From positions 682,001-746,000 of the forward strand of contig NW_027506913.1 in assembly GCF_052324685.1 (NCBI RefSeq): DNA of 64,000 nucleotides. The letters run 5' to 3'. Source of the DNA: Brachyhypopomus gauderio. Lineage: Eukaryota > Chordata > Actinopteri > Gymnotiformes > Hypopomidae. The position numbers were made by a program, and so were the translations under genes. Every line of letters starts with the position of its first letter. Positions within the stretch are counted from its first letter, which is position 1. Positions 1 through 10,128 of the stretch are shown here, piece by piece. A model generated the notes under the pieces. The model was not told where the DNA came from and searched no databases. It was given only the letters and a program-made list of their open reading frames with translations.

Positions 1-63
1 CGTGATTTGAACACGTAACCTTCTGATCTGGAGTGAGACGCGCTACCGCTGCGCCACGAGGTC
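1..63 (-). tRNA. trnaw-cca: tRNA-Trp(CCA), cut by window start
   Basis: Nine 3'-terminal bases lie outside the window. The anticodon loop CTCCAGA is present. The anticodon stem has G30 changed to C, a C30-C40 clash shared with units 6, 10, 16 and 17. Box B is intact. Confidence 0.8.
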
Positions 64-83
64 CAACGCATAGAAGTCTAGCT

Positions 84-90
84 AAAAAAA
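84..90. other. A7 run 5' of tRNA-Trp (T7 on the - strand)
   Basis: Seven A lie about 20 nt upstream of the tRNA-Trp 5' end, and the run recurs in every unit. On the - strand this is a T7 that could stop Pol III reading in from upstream. Length varies: six A after units 6, 23 and 25, eight after unit 38. Confidence 0.6.
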
Positions 91-137
91 TGGAACAAGG
101 CAGTCAGATGTTTTAGTTCAATAGCTTTTCCAATATA

Positions 138-150
138 TTTTGATTTTTTT
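138..150 (+). terminator. T-rich tract (T4 then T7) in the long spacer
   Basis: TTTTGATTTTTTT is conserved in every unit, apart from an A inside the run near 51280. On the + strand it would act as a strong Pol III terminator for any transcript entering from the left. No Pol III gene ends just before it, so the role is inferred. Confidence 0.35.
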
Positions 151-390
151 CATTCCCTCTTGTCTGCCTTAAAGTTTCACCAATTCAAGAGGAGAGTAAT
201 GGTGAGGGAAGAAAGTACCAAAGGGAGGGAATCTTCAGGCAGAATCCCTGAGCTCTCTGCTTTCTTCTCAACCTGAGTAGTCTATGCATGATTCTGTGTT
301 AGTATCTGTCGATTCGGCCCTTGAAAGGCAATACAGCTAAAGGTAACGTTTCTTGTTTATCATGCACCTGAGATGTAACAAAACGGAGGA

Positions 391-404
391 CCTTTCAAGA
401 AAGG
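391..404. other. Perfect 6-bp hairpin CCTTTC-AA-GAAAGG
   Basis: Inverted repeat with a 2-nt loop, repeated at the same place in all units and directly before the larger hairpin at 417-439. No variant in the stem was noticed. Confidence 0.6.
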
Positions 405-416
405 CTCTTGAGCAGA

Positions 417-439
417 GTTACTTCAGAAAGTGAAGTAAC
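417..439. other. Perfect 9-bp hairpin with 5-nt loop
   Basis: GTTACTTCA and TGAAGTAAC are exact reverse complements around GAAAG. It recurs unchanged in every complete unit. Followed by an A-rich stretch. Function unknown; it is not a histone 3' stem-loop and not a recognised Pol III element. Confidence 0.75.
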
Positions 440-609
440 GAAAAGAAAAACATTCTCATGTTACAATAGATTGGTGAGTGTGAAGAATAGCATCAAGTTA
501 AAGACCTGGCAAGATTGGAACAAAGATGAGAAGAAAGTAAATGTGTTTTAGTTTAGTTTCTTATTTTTCCATGAGTATTCAAGTCTTAGTGACTACATGA
601 AGTTTTGAT

Positions 610-629
610 TCTTCAGTTTGCGTTGAAGA
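610..629. other. 6-bp inverted repeat TCTTCA...TGAAGA
   Basis: Stem of six with an eight-base loop in the long spacer. The loop carries the G/A marker that separates some core units (TTTGCG versus TTTGCA). May be fortuitous. Confidence 0.35.
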
Positions 630-653
630 CAACCATTGATTGGACCTTACGGA

Positions 654-694
654 CTGTCAGCGGAAGTCCATTCCACCACCTTGTGGACTGACAG
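654..694. other. Imperfect 11-bp inverted repeat
   Basis: CTGTC plus AGTCCA on the left pairs with TGGACTGACAG on the right (684-694), with a short bulge on the left arm and a 13-nt loop. The loop holds the C/T marker near 680 that distinguishes units 3-5 and 13-15. Repeated in each unit, about 185 bp 5' of tRNA-Gly. Confidence 0.5.
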
Positions 695-878
695 AGAAGA
701 TTCTTGTTGCATGTCTTGTCGGCATCTTGAAGGGATGGTGGCACGAATAAAGCAATAATAGAGGCTTAAAGGCAGCCAGGTGCTGTAGTGGCTTGATAAG
801 TGCTTTTATGCATGTGAGAAGCGATCCAGTTATGGGAGACTGCAATGGCCAAGATGCAAGGTAAAGAGACATATGTAG

Positions 879-950
879 GCGTTAGTGGTATAGTGGTGAG
901 CATAGCTGCCTTCCAAGCAGTTGACCCGGGTTGGATTCCTGGCCAACGCA
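879..950 (+). pseudogene. trnag-ucc: tRNA-Gly(TCC)-like, box B lost (unit 1, type a)
   Basis: The 72-nt cloverleaf has anticodon loop CTTCCAA. Three changes separate it from the array consensus: A6 (mismatched to C67), C56 to G (breaks box B and the G19-C56 contact), and U63 (wobble with G51). It is probably not transcribed efficiently. Confidence 0.8.
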
Positions 951-1302
951 TCTCATTATACATGGATACCTGATGTTATTCACAAAACGTGGTACTTTGC
1001 CACTCACGTTTATTGATGGCAACCAAAGCTCATGTTTTACAGATTGCTCCTGCTTTTTACCTTCAGAGATAACTCATGCAATACAGAACGATATAGGAGT
1101 CAACACCTTCAAAAACACTGTGCTTTAATATGTTCTGGTTACATTGACACCTTACTCACAGCTGCACAGATGACCGTGACTCTTACATCGTTTTTAAATG
1201 AAGTGATACAAAGCGTTGTTATTTCTCAAAATCAGAATGAGGCCAAAGAGACCTGCATGCTGAAGCTGCGGCCCCATTTTCATGTTGCTATAAAGAAGCT
1301 TT
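951..1302. other. Short spacer (352 bp) between converging tRNA-Gly and tRNA-Trp 3' ends
   Basis: This is the first copy of the interval into which both tRNA genes would be transcribed. The first T4 for Gly is at 1035-1038 (+), and the first T4 for Trp on the - strand corresponds to 1228-1231. A frame of 94 codons opens here, but it is not supported as a gene: it has no family resemblance, and in some units it runs into the tRNA-Trp body. Confidence 0.8.
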
Positions 1303-1374
1303 TGACCCCAACGTGATTTGAACACATAACCTTCTGATCTGGAGTCAGACACGCTACCGTTGCGCCACAAGGTC
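1303..1374 (-). tRNA. trnaw-cca: tRNA-Trp(CCA), wobble-rich (unit 1)
   Basis: Loop CTCCAGA with anticodon CCA and box B GTTCAAATC are intact. Wobbles replace Watson-Crick pairs at 6-67, 7-66, 10-25 and 50-64. The U66 is private to this unit; the rest is shared with units 7, 11 and 18. Confidence 0.8.
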
Positions 1375-2189
1375 TAATACGTAGAAGTCTAGCTAAAAAA
1401 ATGGAACAAGGCAGTCAGATGTTTTAGTTCAATAGCTCTTCCAATGTATTTTGATTTTTTTCATTCCCTCTCGTCTGCCTTAAAGTTTCACCAATTCAAG
1501 AGGAGAGTAATGGTGAGGGAAGAACGTACCAAAGGGAGGGAATCTTCAGGCAGAATCCCTGAGCTCTCTGCTTTCTTCTCAACCTGAGTAGTCTATGCAT
1601 GATTCTGTGTTAGTATCTGTCGATTCGGCCCTTGAAAGGCAATACAGCTAAAGGTAACGTTTCTTGTTTATCATGCACCTGAGATGTAACAAAACGGAGG
1701 ACCTTTCAAGAAAGGCTCTTGAGCAGAGTTACTTCAGAAAGTGAAGTAACGAAAAGAAAAACATTCTCATGTTACAATAGATTGGTGAGTGTGAAGAATA
1801 GCATCAAGTTAAAGACCTGGCAAGATTGGAACGAAGATGAGAAGAAAGTAAATGTGTTTTAGTTTAGTTTCTTATTTTTCCATGAGTATTCAAGTCTTAG
1901 TGACTACATGAAGTTTTGATTCTTCAGTTTGCGTTGAAGACAACCATTGATTGGACCTTACGGACTGTCAGCGGAAGTCCATTCCACCACCTTGTGGACT
2001 GACAGAGAAGATTCTTGTTGCATGTCTTGTCGGCATCTTGAAGGGATGGTGGCACGAATAAAGCAATAATAGAGGCTTAAAGGCAGCCAGGTGCTGTAGT
2101 GGCTTGATAAGTGCTTTTATGCATGTGAGAAGCGATCCAGTTATGGGAGACTGCAATGGCCAAGATGCAAGGTAAAGAGACATATGTAG

Positions 2190-2261
2190 GAGTTAGTGGT
2201 ATAGTGGTGAGCATAGCTGCCTTCCAAGCAGTTGACCCGGGTTGGATTCCTGGCCAACGCA
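2190..2261 (+). pseudogene. trnag-ucc: tRNA-Gly(TCC)-like, box B lost (unit 2, type b)
   Basis: Type b: it carries A6, G56 and U63 as in type a, plus C2 to A, which clashes with G71. Two acceptor mismatches and a dead box B make function unlikely. Confidence 0.8.
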
Positions 2262-2613
2262 TCTCATTATACATGGATACCTGATGTTATTCACAAAACG
2301 TGGTACTTTGCCACTCACGTTTATTGATGGCAACCAAAGCTCATGTTTTACAGATTGCTCCTGCTTTTTACCTTCAGAGATAACTCATGCAATACAGAAC
2401 GATATAGGAGTCAACACCTTCAAAAACACTGTGCTTTAATATGTTCTGGTTACATTGACACCTTACTCACAGCTGCACAGATGACCGTGACTCTTATATC
2501 GTTTTTAAATGAAGTGATACAAAGCGTTGTTATTTCTCAAAATCACAATGAGGCCAAACAGACCTGCATGCTGAAGCTGCGGCCCCATTTTCATGTTGCT
2601 ATAAAGAAGCTTT

Positions 2614-2685
2614 TGACCCCGGCGTGATTTGAAAACGTAACCTTCTGATCTGGAGTCAGACGCGATACCGTTGCGCCACGAGGTC
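2614..2685 (-). pseudogene. trnaw-cca: tRNA-Trp(CCA)-like, G53 lost (unit 2)
   Basis: The anticodon loop is intact. G53 to U breaks the invariant G53-C61 pair, C65 unpairs A49, and G22 to U opens the D stem. Confidence 0.75.
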
Positions 2686-3500
2686 TAATACATAGAAGTC
2701 TAGCTAAAAAAATGGAACAAGGCAGTCAGATGTTTTAGTTCAATAGCTCTTCCAATGTATTTTGATTTTTTTCATTCCCTCTCGTCTGCCTTAAAGTTTC
2801 ACCAATTCAAGAGGAGAGTAATGGTGAGGGAAGAACGTACCAAAGGGAGGGAATCTTCAGGCAGAATCCCTGAGCTCTCTGCTTTCTTCTCAACCTGAGT
2901 AGTCTATGCATGATTCTGTGTTAGTATCTGTCGATTCGGCCCTTGAAAGGCAATACAGCTAAAGGTAACGTTTCTTGTTTATCATGCACCTGAGATGTAA
3001 CAAAACGGAGGACCTTTCAAGAAAGGCTCTTGAGCAGAGTTACTTCAGAAAGTGAAGTAACGAAAAGAAAAACATTCTCATGTTACAATAGATTGGTGAG
3101 TGTGAAGAATAGCATCAAGTTAAAGACCTGGCAAGATTGGAACGAAGATGAGAAGAAAGTAAATGTGTTTTAGTTTAGTTTCTTATTTTTCCATGAGTAT
3201 TCAAGTCTTAGTGACTACATGAAGTTTTGATTCTTCAGTTTGCGTTGAAGACAACCATTGATTGGACCTTACGGACTGTCAGCGGAAGTCCATTCCATCA
3301 CCTTGTGGACTGACAGAGAAGATTCTTGTTGCATGTCTTGTCGGCATCTTGAAGGGATGGTGGCACGAATAAAGCAATAATAGAGGCTTAAAGGCAGCCA
3401 GGTGCTGTAGTGGCTTGATAAGTGCTTTTATGCATGTGAGAAGCGATCCAGTTATGGGAGACTGCAATGGCCAAGATGCAAGGTAAAGAGACATATGTAG

Positions 3501-3572
3501 GAGTTAGTGGTATAGTGGTGAGCATAGCTGCCTTCCAAGCAGTTGACCCGGGTTGGATTCCTGGCCAACGCA
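3501..3572 (+). pseudogene. trnag-ucc: tRNA-Gly(TCC)-like, box B lost (unit 3, type b)
   Basis: Same changes as unit 2: A2, A6, G56, U63. The anticodon TCC is kept. Confidence 0.8.
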
Positions 3573-3924
3573 TCTCATTATACATGGATACCTGATGTTA
3601 TTCACAAAACGTGGTACTTTGCCACTCACGTTTACTGATGGCAACCAAAGCTCATGTTTTACAGATTGCTCCTGCTTTTTACCTTCAGAGATAACTCATG
3701 CAATACAGAACGATATAGGAGTCAACACCTTCAAAAACACTGTGCTTTAATATGTTCTGGTTACATTGACACCTTACTCACAGCTGCACAGATGACCGTG
3801 ACTCTTACATCGTTTTTAAATGAAGTGATACAAAGCGTTGTTATTTCTCAAAATCAGAATGAGGCCAAAGAGACCTGCATGCTGAAGCTGCGGCCCCATT
3901 TTCATGTTGCAATAAAGAAGCTTT

Positions 3925-3996
3925 TGACCCTGGCGTGATTTGAAAACGTAACCTTCTGATCTGGAGTCAGACACGCTACCGTTGCGCCACGAGGTC
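3925..3996 (-). pseudogene. trnaw-cca: tRNA-Trp(CCA)-like, G53 lost (unit 3)
   Basis: G53 to U, C65, and A67 (clashes with C6). The D stem keeps G22 but has U25 wobble. The same combination recurs in unit 13. Confidence 0.75.
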
Positions 3997-4811
3997 TAAT
4001 ACGTAGAAGTCTAGCTAAAAAAATGGAACAAGGCAGTCAGATGTTTTAGTTCAATAGCTCTTCCAATGTATTTTGATTTTTTTCATTCCCTCTCGTCTGC
4101 CTTAAAGTTTCACCAATTCAAGAGGAGAGTAATGGTGAGGGAAGAACGTACCAAAGGGAGGGAATCTTCAGGCAGAATCCCTGAGCTCTCTGCTTTCTTC
4201 TCAACCTGAGTAGTCTATGCATGATTCTGTGTTAGTATCTGTCGATTCGGCCCTTGAAAGGCAATACAGCTAAAGGTAACGTTTCTTGTTTATCATGCAC
4301 CTGAGATGTAACAAAACGGAGGACCTTTCAAGAAAGGCTCTTGAGCAGAGTTACTTCAGAAAGTGAAGTAACGAAAAGAAAAACATTCTCATGTTACAAT
4401 AGATTGGTGAGTGTGAAGAATAGCATCAAGTTAAAGACCTGGCAAGATTGGAACGAAGATGAGAAGAAAGTAAATGTGTTTTAGTTTAGTTTCTTATTTT
4501 TCCATGAGTATTCAAGTCTTAGTGACTACATGAAGTTTTGATTCTTCAGTTTGCGTTGAAGACAACCATTGATTGGACCTTACGGACTGTCAGCGGAAGT
4601 CCATTCCATCACCTTGTGGACTGACAGAGAAGATTCTTGTTGCATGTCTTGTCGGCATCTTGAAGGGATGGTGGCACGAATAAAGCAATAATAGAGGCTT
4701 AAAGGCAGCCAGGTGCTGTAGTGGCTTGATAAGTGCTTTTATGCATGTGAGAAGCGATCCAGTTATGGGAGACTGCAATGGCCAAGATGCAAGGTAAAGA
4801 GACATATGTAG

Positions 4812-4883
4812 GAGTTAGTGGTATAGTGGTGAGCATAGCTGCCTTCCAAGCAGTTGACCCGGGTTGGATTCCTGGCCAACGCA
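4812..4883 (+). pseudogene. trnag-ucc: tRNA-Gly(TCC)-like, box B lost (unit 4, type b)
   Basis: Changes A2, A6, G56 and U63. The anticodon arm is perfect. Confidence 0.8.
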
Positions 4884-5235
4884 TCTCATTATACATGGAT
4901 ACCTGATGTTATTCACAAAACGTGGTACTTTGCCACTCACGTTTATTGATGGCAACCAAAGCTCATGTTTTACAGATTGCTCCTGCTTTTTACCTTCAGA
5001 GATAACTCATGCAAGACAGAACGATATAGGAGTCAACACCTTCAAAAACACTGTGCTTTAATATGTTCTGGTTACATTGACACCTTACTCACAGCTGCAC
5101 AGATGACCGTGACTCTTATATCGTTTTTAAATGAAGTGATACAAAGCGTTGTTATTTCTCAAAATCACAATGAGGCCAAAGAGACCTGCATGCTGAAGCT
5201 GCGGCCCCATTTTCATGTTGCAATAAAGAAGCTTT

Positions 5236-5307
5236 TGACCCCGACGTGATTTGAAAACGTAACCTTCTGATCTGGAGTCAGACGCGATACCGTTGCGCCA
5301 CGAGGTC
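5236..5307 (-). pseudogene. trnaw-cca: tRNA-Trp(CCA)-like, G53 lost (unit 4)
   Basis: G53 to U and G22 to U. The acceptor and position 65 are consensus here, unlike its block partner in unit 14, which has A67 and C65. That suggests later conversion in one copy. Confidence 0.75.
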
Positions 5308-6122
5308 TAATACGTAGAAGTCTAGCTAAAAAAATGGAACAAGGCAGTCAGATGTTTTAGTTCAATAGCTCTTCCAATGTATTTTGATTTTTTTCATTCC
5401 CTCTCGTCTGCCTTAAAGTTTCACCAATTCAAGAGGAGAGTAATGGTGAGGGAAGAACGTACCAAAGGGAGGGAATCTTCAGGCAGAATCCCTGAGCTCT
5501 CTGCTTTCTTCTCAACCTGAGTAGTCTATGCATGATTCTGTGTTAGTATCTGTCGATTCGGCCCTTGAAAGGCAATACAGCTAAAGGTAACGTTTCTTGT
5601 TTATCATGCACCTGAGATGTAACAAAACGGAGGACCTTTCAAGAAAGGCTCTTGAGCAGAGTTACTTCAGAAAGTGAAGTAACGAAAAGAAAAACATTCT
5701 CATGTTACAATAGATTGGTGAGTGTGAAGAATAGCATCAAGTTAAAGACCTGGCAAGATTGGAACGAAGATGAGAAGAAAGTAAATGTGTTTTAGTTTAG
5801 TTTCTTATTTTTCCATGAGTATTCAAGTCTTAGTGACTACATGAAGTTTTGATTCTTCAGTTTGCGTTGAAGACAACCATTGATTGGACCTTACGGACTG
5901 TCAGCGGAAGTCCATTCCATCACCTTGTGGACTGACAGAGAAGATTCTTGTTGCATGTCTTGTCGGCATCTTGAAGGGATGGTGGCACGAATAAAGCAAT
6001 AATAGAGGCTTAAAGGCAGCCAGGTGCTGTAGTGGCTTGATAAGTGCTTTTATGCATGTGAGAAGCGATCCAGTTATGGGAGACTGCAATGGCCAAGATG
6101 CAAGGTAAAGAGACATATGTAG

Positions 6123-6194
6123 GAGTTAGTGGTATAGTGGTGAGCATAGCTGCCTTCCAAGCAGTTGACCCGGGTTGGATTCCTGGCCAACGCA
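6123..6194 (+). pseudogene. trnag-ucc: tRNA-Gly(TCC)-like, box B lost (unit 5, type b)
   Basis: Changes A2, A6, G56 and U63. Confidence 0.8.
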
Positions 6195-6546
6195 TCTCAT
6201 TATACATGGATACCTGATGTTATTCACAAAACGTGGTACTTTGCCACTCACGTTTATTGATGGCAACCAAAGCTCATGTTTTACAGATTGCTCCTGCTTT
6301 TTACCTTCAGAGATAACTCATGCAAGACAGAACGATATAGGAGTCAACACCTTCAAAAACACTGTGCTTTAATATGTTCTGGTTACATTGACACCTTACT
6401 CACAGCTGCACAGATGACCGTGACTCTTATATCGTTTTTAAATGAAGTGATACAAAGCGTTGTTATTTCTCAAAATCACAATGAGGCCAAAGAGACCTGC
6501 ATGCTGAAGCTGCGGCCCCATTTTCATGTTGCAATAAAGAAGCTTT

Positions 6547-6618
6547 TGACCCTGGCGTGATTTGAAAACGTAACCTTCTGATCTGGAGTCAGACGCGATA
6601 CCGTTGCGCCACGAGGTC
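6547..6618 (-). pseudogene. trnaw-cca: tRNA-Trp(CCA)-like, G53 lost (unit 5)
   Basis: G53 to U, C65, A67 and G22 to U. This is the most damaged common Trp haplotype, shared with units 14 and 15. Confidence 0.75.
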
Positions 6619-7434
6619 TAATACGTAGAAGTCTAGCTAAAAAAATGGAACAAGGCAGTCAGATGTTTTAGTTCAATAGCTCTTCCAATGTATTTTGATT
6701 TTTTTCATTCCCTCTCGTCTGCCTTAAAGTTTCACCAATTCAAGAGGAGAGTAATGGTGAGGGAAGAACGTACCAAAGGGAGGGAATCTTCAGGCAGAAT
6801 CCCTGAGCTCTCTGCTTTCTTCTCAACCTGAGTAGTCTATGCATGATTCTGTGTTAGTATCTGTCGATTCGGCCCTTGAAAGGCAATACAGCTAAAGGTA
6901 ACGTTTCTTGTTTATCATGCACCTGAGATGTAACAAAACGGAGGACCTTTCAAGAAAGGCTCTTGAGCAGAGTTACTTCAGAAAGTGAAGTAACGAAAAG
7001 AAAAACATTCTCATGTTACAATAGATTGGTGAGTGTGAAGAATAGCATCAAGTTAAAGACCTGGCAAGATTGGAACGAAGATGAGAAGAAAGTAAATGTG
7101 TTTTAGTTTAGTTTCTTATTTTTCCATGAGTATTCAAGTGCTTAGTGACTACATGAAGTTTTGATTCTTCAGTTTGCGTTGAAGACAACCATTGATTGGA
7201 CCTTACGGACTGTCAGCGGAAGTCCATTCCACCACCTTGTGGACTGACAGAGAAGATTCTTGTTGCATGTCTTGTCGGCATCTTGAAGGGATGGTGGCAC
7301 GAATAAAGCAATAATAGAGGCTTAAAGGCAGCCAGGTGCTGTAGTGGCTTGATAAGTGCTTTTACGCATGTGAGAAGCGATCCAGTTATGGGAGACTGCA
7401 ATGGCCAATATGCAAGGTAAAGAGAAATATGTAG

Positions 7435-7506
7435 GCGTTGGTGGTATAGTGGCGAGCATAGCTGCCTTCCAAGCAGTTGACTCGGGTTCGATTCCCGGCC
7501 AACGCA
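7435..7506 (+). tRNA. trnag-ucc: tRNA-Gly(TCC), box B intact (unit 6, type c)
   Basis: The acceptor stem is perfect, the anticodon is TCC and box B GGTTCGATTCC is exact. It differs from consensus by a C in the D loop (GGCGAG) and U49 wobbling with G65. Likely functional. Confidence 0.9.
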
Positions 7507-7858
7507 TCTCATTATACATGGATACCTGATGTTATTCACAAAACGTGGTACTTTGCCACTCACGTTTATTTATGGCAACCAAAGCTCATGTTTTACAGAT
7601 TGCTCCTGCTTTTTACCTTCAGAGATAACTCATGCAATACAGAACGATATAGGAGTCAACACCTTCAAAAACACTGTGCTTTAATATGTTCTGGTTACAT
7701 TGACACCTTACTCACAGCTGCACAGATGACCGTGACTCTTACATCGTTTTTAAACGAAGTGATACAAAGCGTTGTTATTTCTCAAAATCAGAATGAGGCC
7801 AAAGTGACCTGCATGCTGAAGCTGCGGCCCCATTTTCATGTTGCTATAAAGAAGCTTT

Positions 7859-7930
7859 TGACCCCGACGTGATTTGAACACGTAACCTTCTGATCTGGAG
7901 TGAGACGCGCTACCGCTGCGCCACGAGGTC
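7859..7930 (-). tRNA. trnaw-cca: tRNA-Trp(CCA) with anticodon-stem mismatch (unit 6)
   Basis: Acceptor, T arm and box B are intact. G30 to C gives a C30-C40 clash next to the anticodon loop. A D-loop A to G is silent for pairing. Confidence 0.8.
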
Positions 7931-8745
7931 CAACGCATAGAAGTCTAGCTAAAAAACTGGAACAAGGCAGTCAGATGTTTTAGTTCAATAGCTTTTCCAA
8001 TATATTTTGATTTTTTTCATTCCCTCTTGTCTGCCTTAAAGTTTCACCAATTCAAGAGGAGAGTAATGGTGAGGGAAGAAAGTACCAAAGGGAGGGAATC
8101 TTCAGGCAGAATCCCTGAGCTCTCTGCTTTCTTCTCAACCTGAGTAGTCTATGCATGATTCTGTGTTAGTATCTGTCGATTCGGCCCTTGAAAGGCAATA
8201 CAGCTAAAGGTAACGTTTCTTGTTTATCATGCACCTGAGATGTAACAAAACGGAGGACCTTTCAAGAAAGGCTCTTGAGCAGAGTTACTTCAGAAAGTGA
8301 AGTAACGAAAAGAAAAACATTCTCATGTTACAATAGATTGGTGAGTGTGAAGAATAGCATCAAGTTAAAGACCTGGCAAGATTGGAACAAAGATGAGAAG
8401 AAAGTAAATGTGTTTTAGTTTAGTTTCTTATTTTTCCATGAGTATTCAAGTCTTAGTGACTACATGAAGTTTTGATTCTTCAGTTTGCGTTGAAGACAAC
8501 CATTGATTGGACCTTACGGACTGTCAGCGGAAGTCCATTCCACCACCTTGTGGACTGACAGAGAAGATTCTTGTTGCATGTCTTGTCGGCATCTTGAAGG
8601 GATGGTGGCACGAATAAAGCAATAATAGAGGCTTAAAGGCAGCCAGGTGCTGTAGTGGCTTGATAAGTGCTTTTATGCATGTGAGAAGCGATCCAGTTAT
8701 GGGAGACTGCAATGGCCAAGATGCAAGGTAAAGAGACATATGTAG

Positions 8746-8817
8746 GCGTTAGTGGTATAGTGGTGAGCATAGCTGCCTTCCAAGCAGTTGACCCGGGTTG
8801 GATTCCTGGCCAACGCA
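8746..8817 (+). pseudogene. trnag-ucc: tRNA-Gly(TCC)-like, box B lost (unit 7, type a)
   Basis: Changes A6, G56 and U63, as in unit 1. Confidence 0.8.
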
Positions 8818-9169
8818 TCTCATTATACATGGATACCTGATGTTATTCACAAAACGTGGTACTTTGCCACTCACGTTTATTGATGGCAACCAAAGCTCAT
8901 GTTTTACAGATTGCTCCTGCTTTTTACCTTCAGAGATAACTCATGCAATACAGAACGATATAGGAGTCAAGACCTTCAAAAACACTGTGCTTTAATATGT
9001 TCTGGTTACATTGACACCTTACTCACAGCTGCACAGATGACCGTGACTCTTACATCGTTTTTAAATGAAGTGATACAAAGCGTTGTTATTTCTCAAAATC
9101 AGAATGAGGCCAAAGAGACCTGCATGCTGAAGCTGCGGCCCCATTTTCATGTTGCTATAAAGAAGCTTT

Positions 9170-9241
9170 TGACCCCGACGTGATTTGAACACATAACCTT
9201 CTGATCTGGAGTCAGACACGCTACCGTTGCGCCACAAGGTC
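9170..9241 (-). tRNA. trnaw-cca: tRNA-Trp(CCA), wobble-rich (unit 7)
   Basis: Box B and the anticodon arm are intact. U6-G67, G10-U25 and U50-G64 are wobbles. Plausibly functional. Confidence 0.82.
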
Positions 9242-10056
9242 TAATACGTAGAAGTCTAGCTAAAAAAATGGAACAAGGCAGTCAGATGTTTTAGTTCAAT
9301 AGCTCTTCCAATGTATTTTGATTTTTTTCATTCCCTCTCGTCTGCCTTAAAGTTTCACCAATTCAAGAGGAGAGTAATGGTGAGGGAAGAACGTACCAAA
9401 GGGAGGGAATCTTCAGGCAGAATCCCTGAGCTCTCTGCTTTCTTCTCAACCTGAGTAGTCTATGCATGATTCTGTGTTAGTATCTGTCGATTCGGCCCTT
9501 GAAAGGCAATACAGCTAAAGGTAACGTTTCTTGTTTATCATGCACCTGAGATGTAACAAAACGGAGGACCTTTCAAGAAAGGCTCTTGAGCAGAGTTACT
9601 TCAGAAAGTGAAGTAACGAAAAGAAAAACATTCTCATGTTACAATAGATTGGTGAGTGTGAAGAATAGCATCAAGTTAAAGACCTGGCAAGATTGGAACG
9701 AAGATGAGAAGAAAGTAAATGTGTTTTAGTTTAGTTTCTTATTTTTCCATGAGTATTCAAGTCTTAGTGACTACATGAAGTTTTGATTCTTCAGTTTGCG
9801 TTGAAGACAACCATTGATTGGACCTTACGGACTGTCAGCGGAAGTCCATTCCACCACCTTGTGGACTGACAGAGAAGATTCTTGTTGCATGTCTTGTCGG
9901 CATCTTGAAGGGATGGTGGCACGAATAAAGCAATAATAGAGGCTTAAAGGCAGCCAGGTGCTGTAGTCGCTTGATAAGTGCTTTTATGCATGTGAGAAGC
10001 GATCCAGTTATGGGAGACTGCAATGGCCAAGATGCAAGGTAAAGAGACATATGTAG

Positions 10057-10128
10057 GAGTTAGTGGTATAGTGGTGAGCATAGCTGCCTTCCAAGCAGTT
10101 GACCCGGGTTGGATTCCTGGCCAACGCA
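10057..10128 (+). pseudogene. trnag-ucc: tRNA-Gly(TCC)-like, box B lost (unit 8, type b)
   Basis: Changes A2, A6, G56 and U63. Confidence 0.8.

Larger units (their letters stand above)
64..878. other. Long spacer (815 bp) between tRNA-Trp 5' end and tRNA-Gly 5' end
   Basis: This is the first copy of the long spacer, which recurs in every unit. It holds an A7 run, a T7 run, a pyrimidine-rich stretch, and several conserved hairpins listed separately. Stops occur in all frames and no frame looks coding. I see no box A/box B pair and no SINE or snRNA gene. It contains the 5' flanks of both tRNA genes. The spacer is very uniform between units, with only a handful of single-base markers. Confidence 0.85.
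1..7930. repeat. Higher-order block, copy 1 (units 1-6)
   Basis: Six units whose tRNA-Gly types run a-b-b-b-b-c. Type a has A6 and G56, type b adds A2, and type c keeps box B but has U49 and a C in the D loop. The same order, with the same private markers, recurs at 13113-21042, offset 13,112 bp with no net indel. Differences I noticed include bases near 1311, 3633 and 5243. Confidence 0.85.

Noticed and set aside
417-439. Histone mRNA 3' stem-loop
   Set aside because: Stem and loop sequences do not match the histone element and no histone gene is nearby.
809-860. Octamer-like motifs (ATGCAT, ATGCAAGG) as a snRNA-type Pol III promoter
   Set aside because: Only partial matches, with no proximal sequence element or TATA box at the right spacing; both genes have internal promoters.
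790-865. Possible third tRNA-like gene (GTGCTGTAGTGGCTTGATAA region)
   Set aside because: It resembles a D arm slightly, but there is no matching box B, acceptor stem or anticodon arm.
657-872. Recurring 71-, 116- and 121-codon - strand frames
   Set aside because: They overlap tRNA-Gly on the opposite strand, shift in length with tRNA variants, resemble no protein family and recur only because the unit repeats.
766-963. Pairs of 65-codon frames on both strands over tRNA-Gly
   Set aside because: These are shadows of the tRNA gene: the amino-acid differences between copies simply report tRNA variants such as C56.
1288-1296. CTATAAAG as a TATA box
   Set aside because: It lies just beyond the 3' end of tRNA-Trp and no gene starts after it on the + strand. 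Units 3-5 and 13-15 change the preceding bases without other effect.
951-1302. SINE or tRNA-derived retroposon tail after tRNA-Gly
   Set aside because: No A-rich tail, no target-site duplication and no dispersed copies; the unit is tandem only.
1032-1316. Recurring 94-, 108- and 131-codon + strand frames
   Set aside because: They fill the short spacer and run into tRNA-Trp. Similarity between copies matches that of the surrounding non-coding DNA, with no sign of codon-level constraint or a gene start signal.
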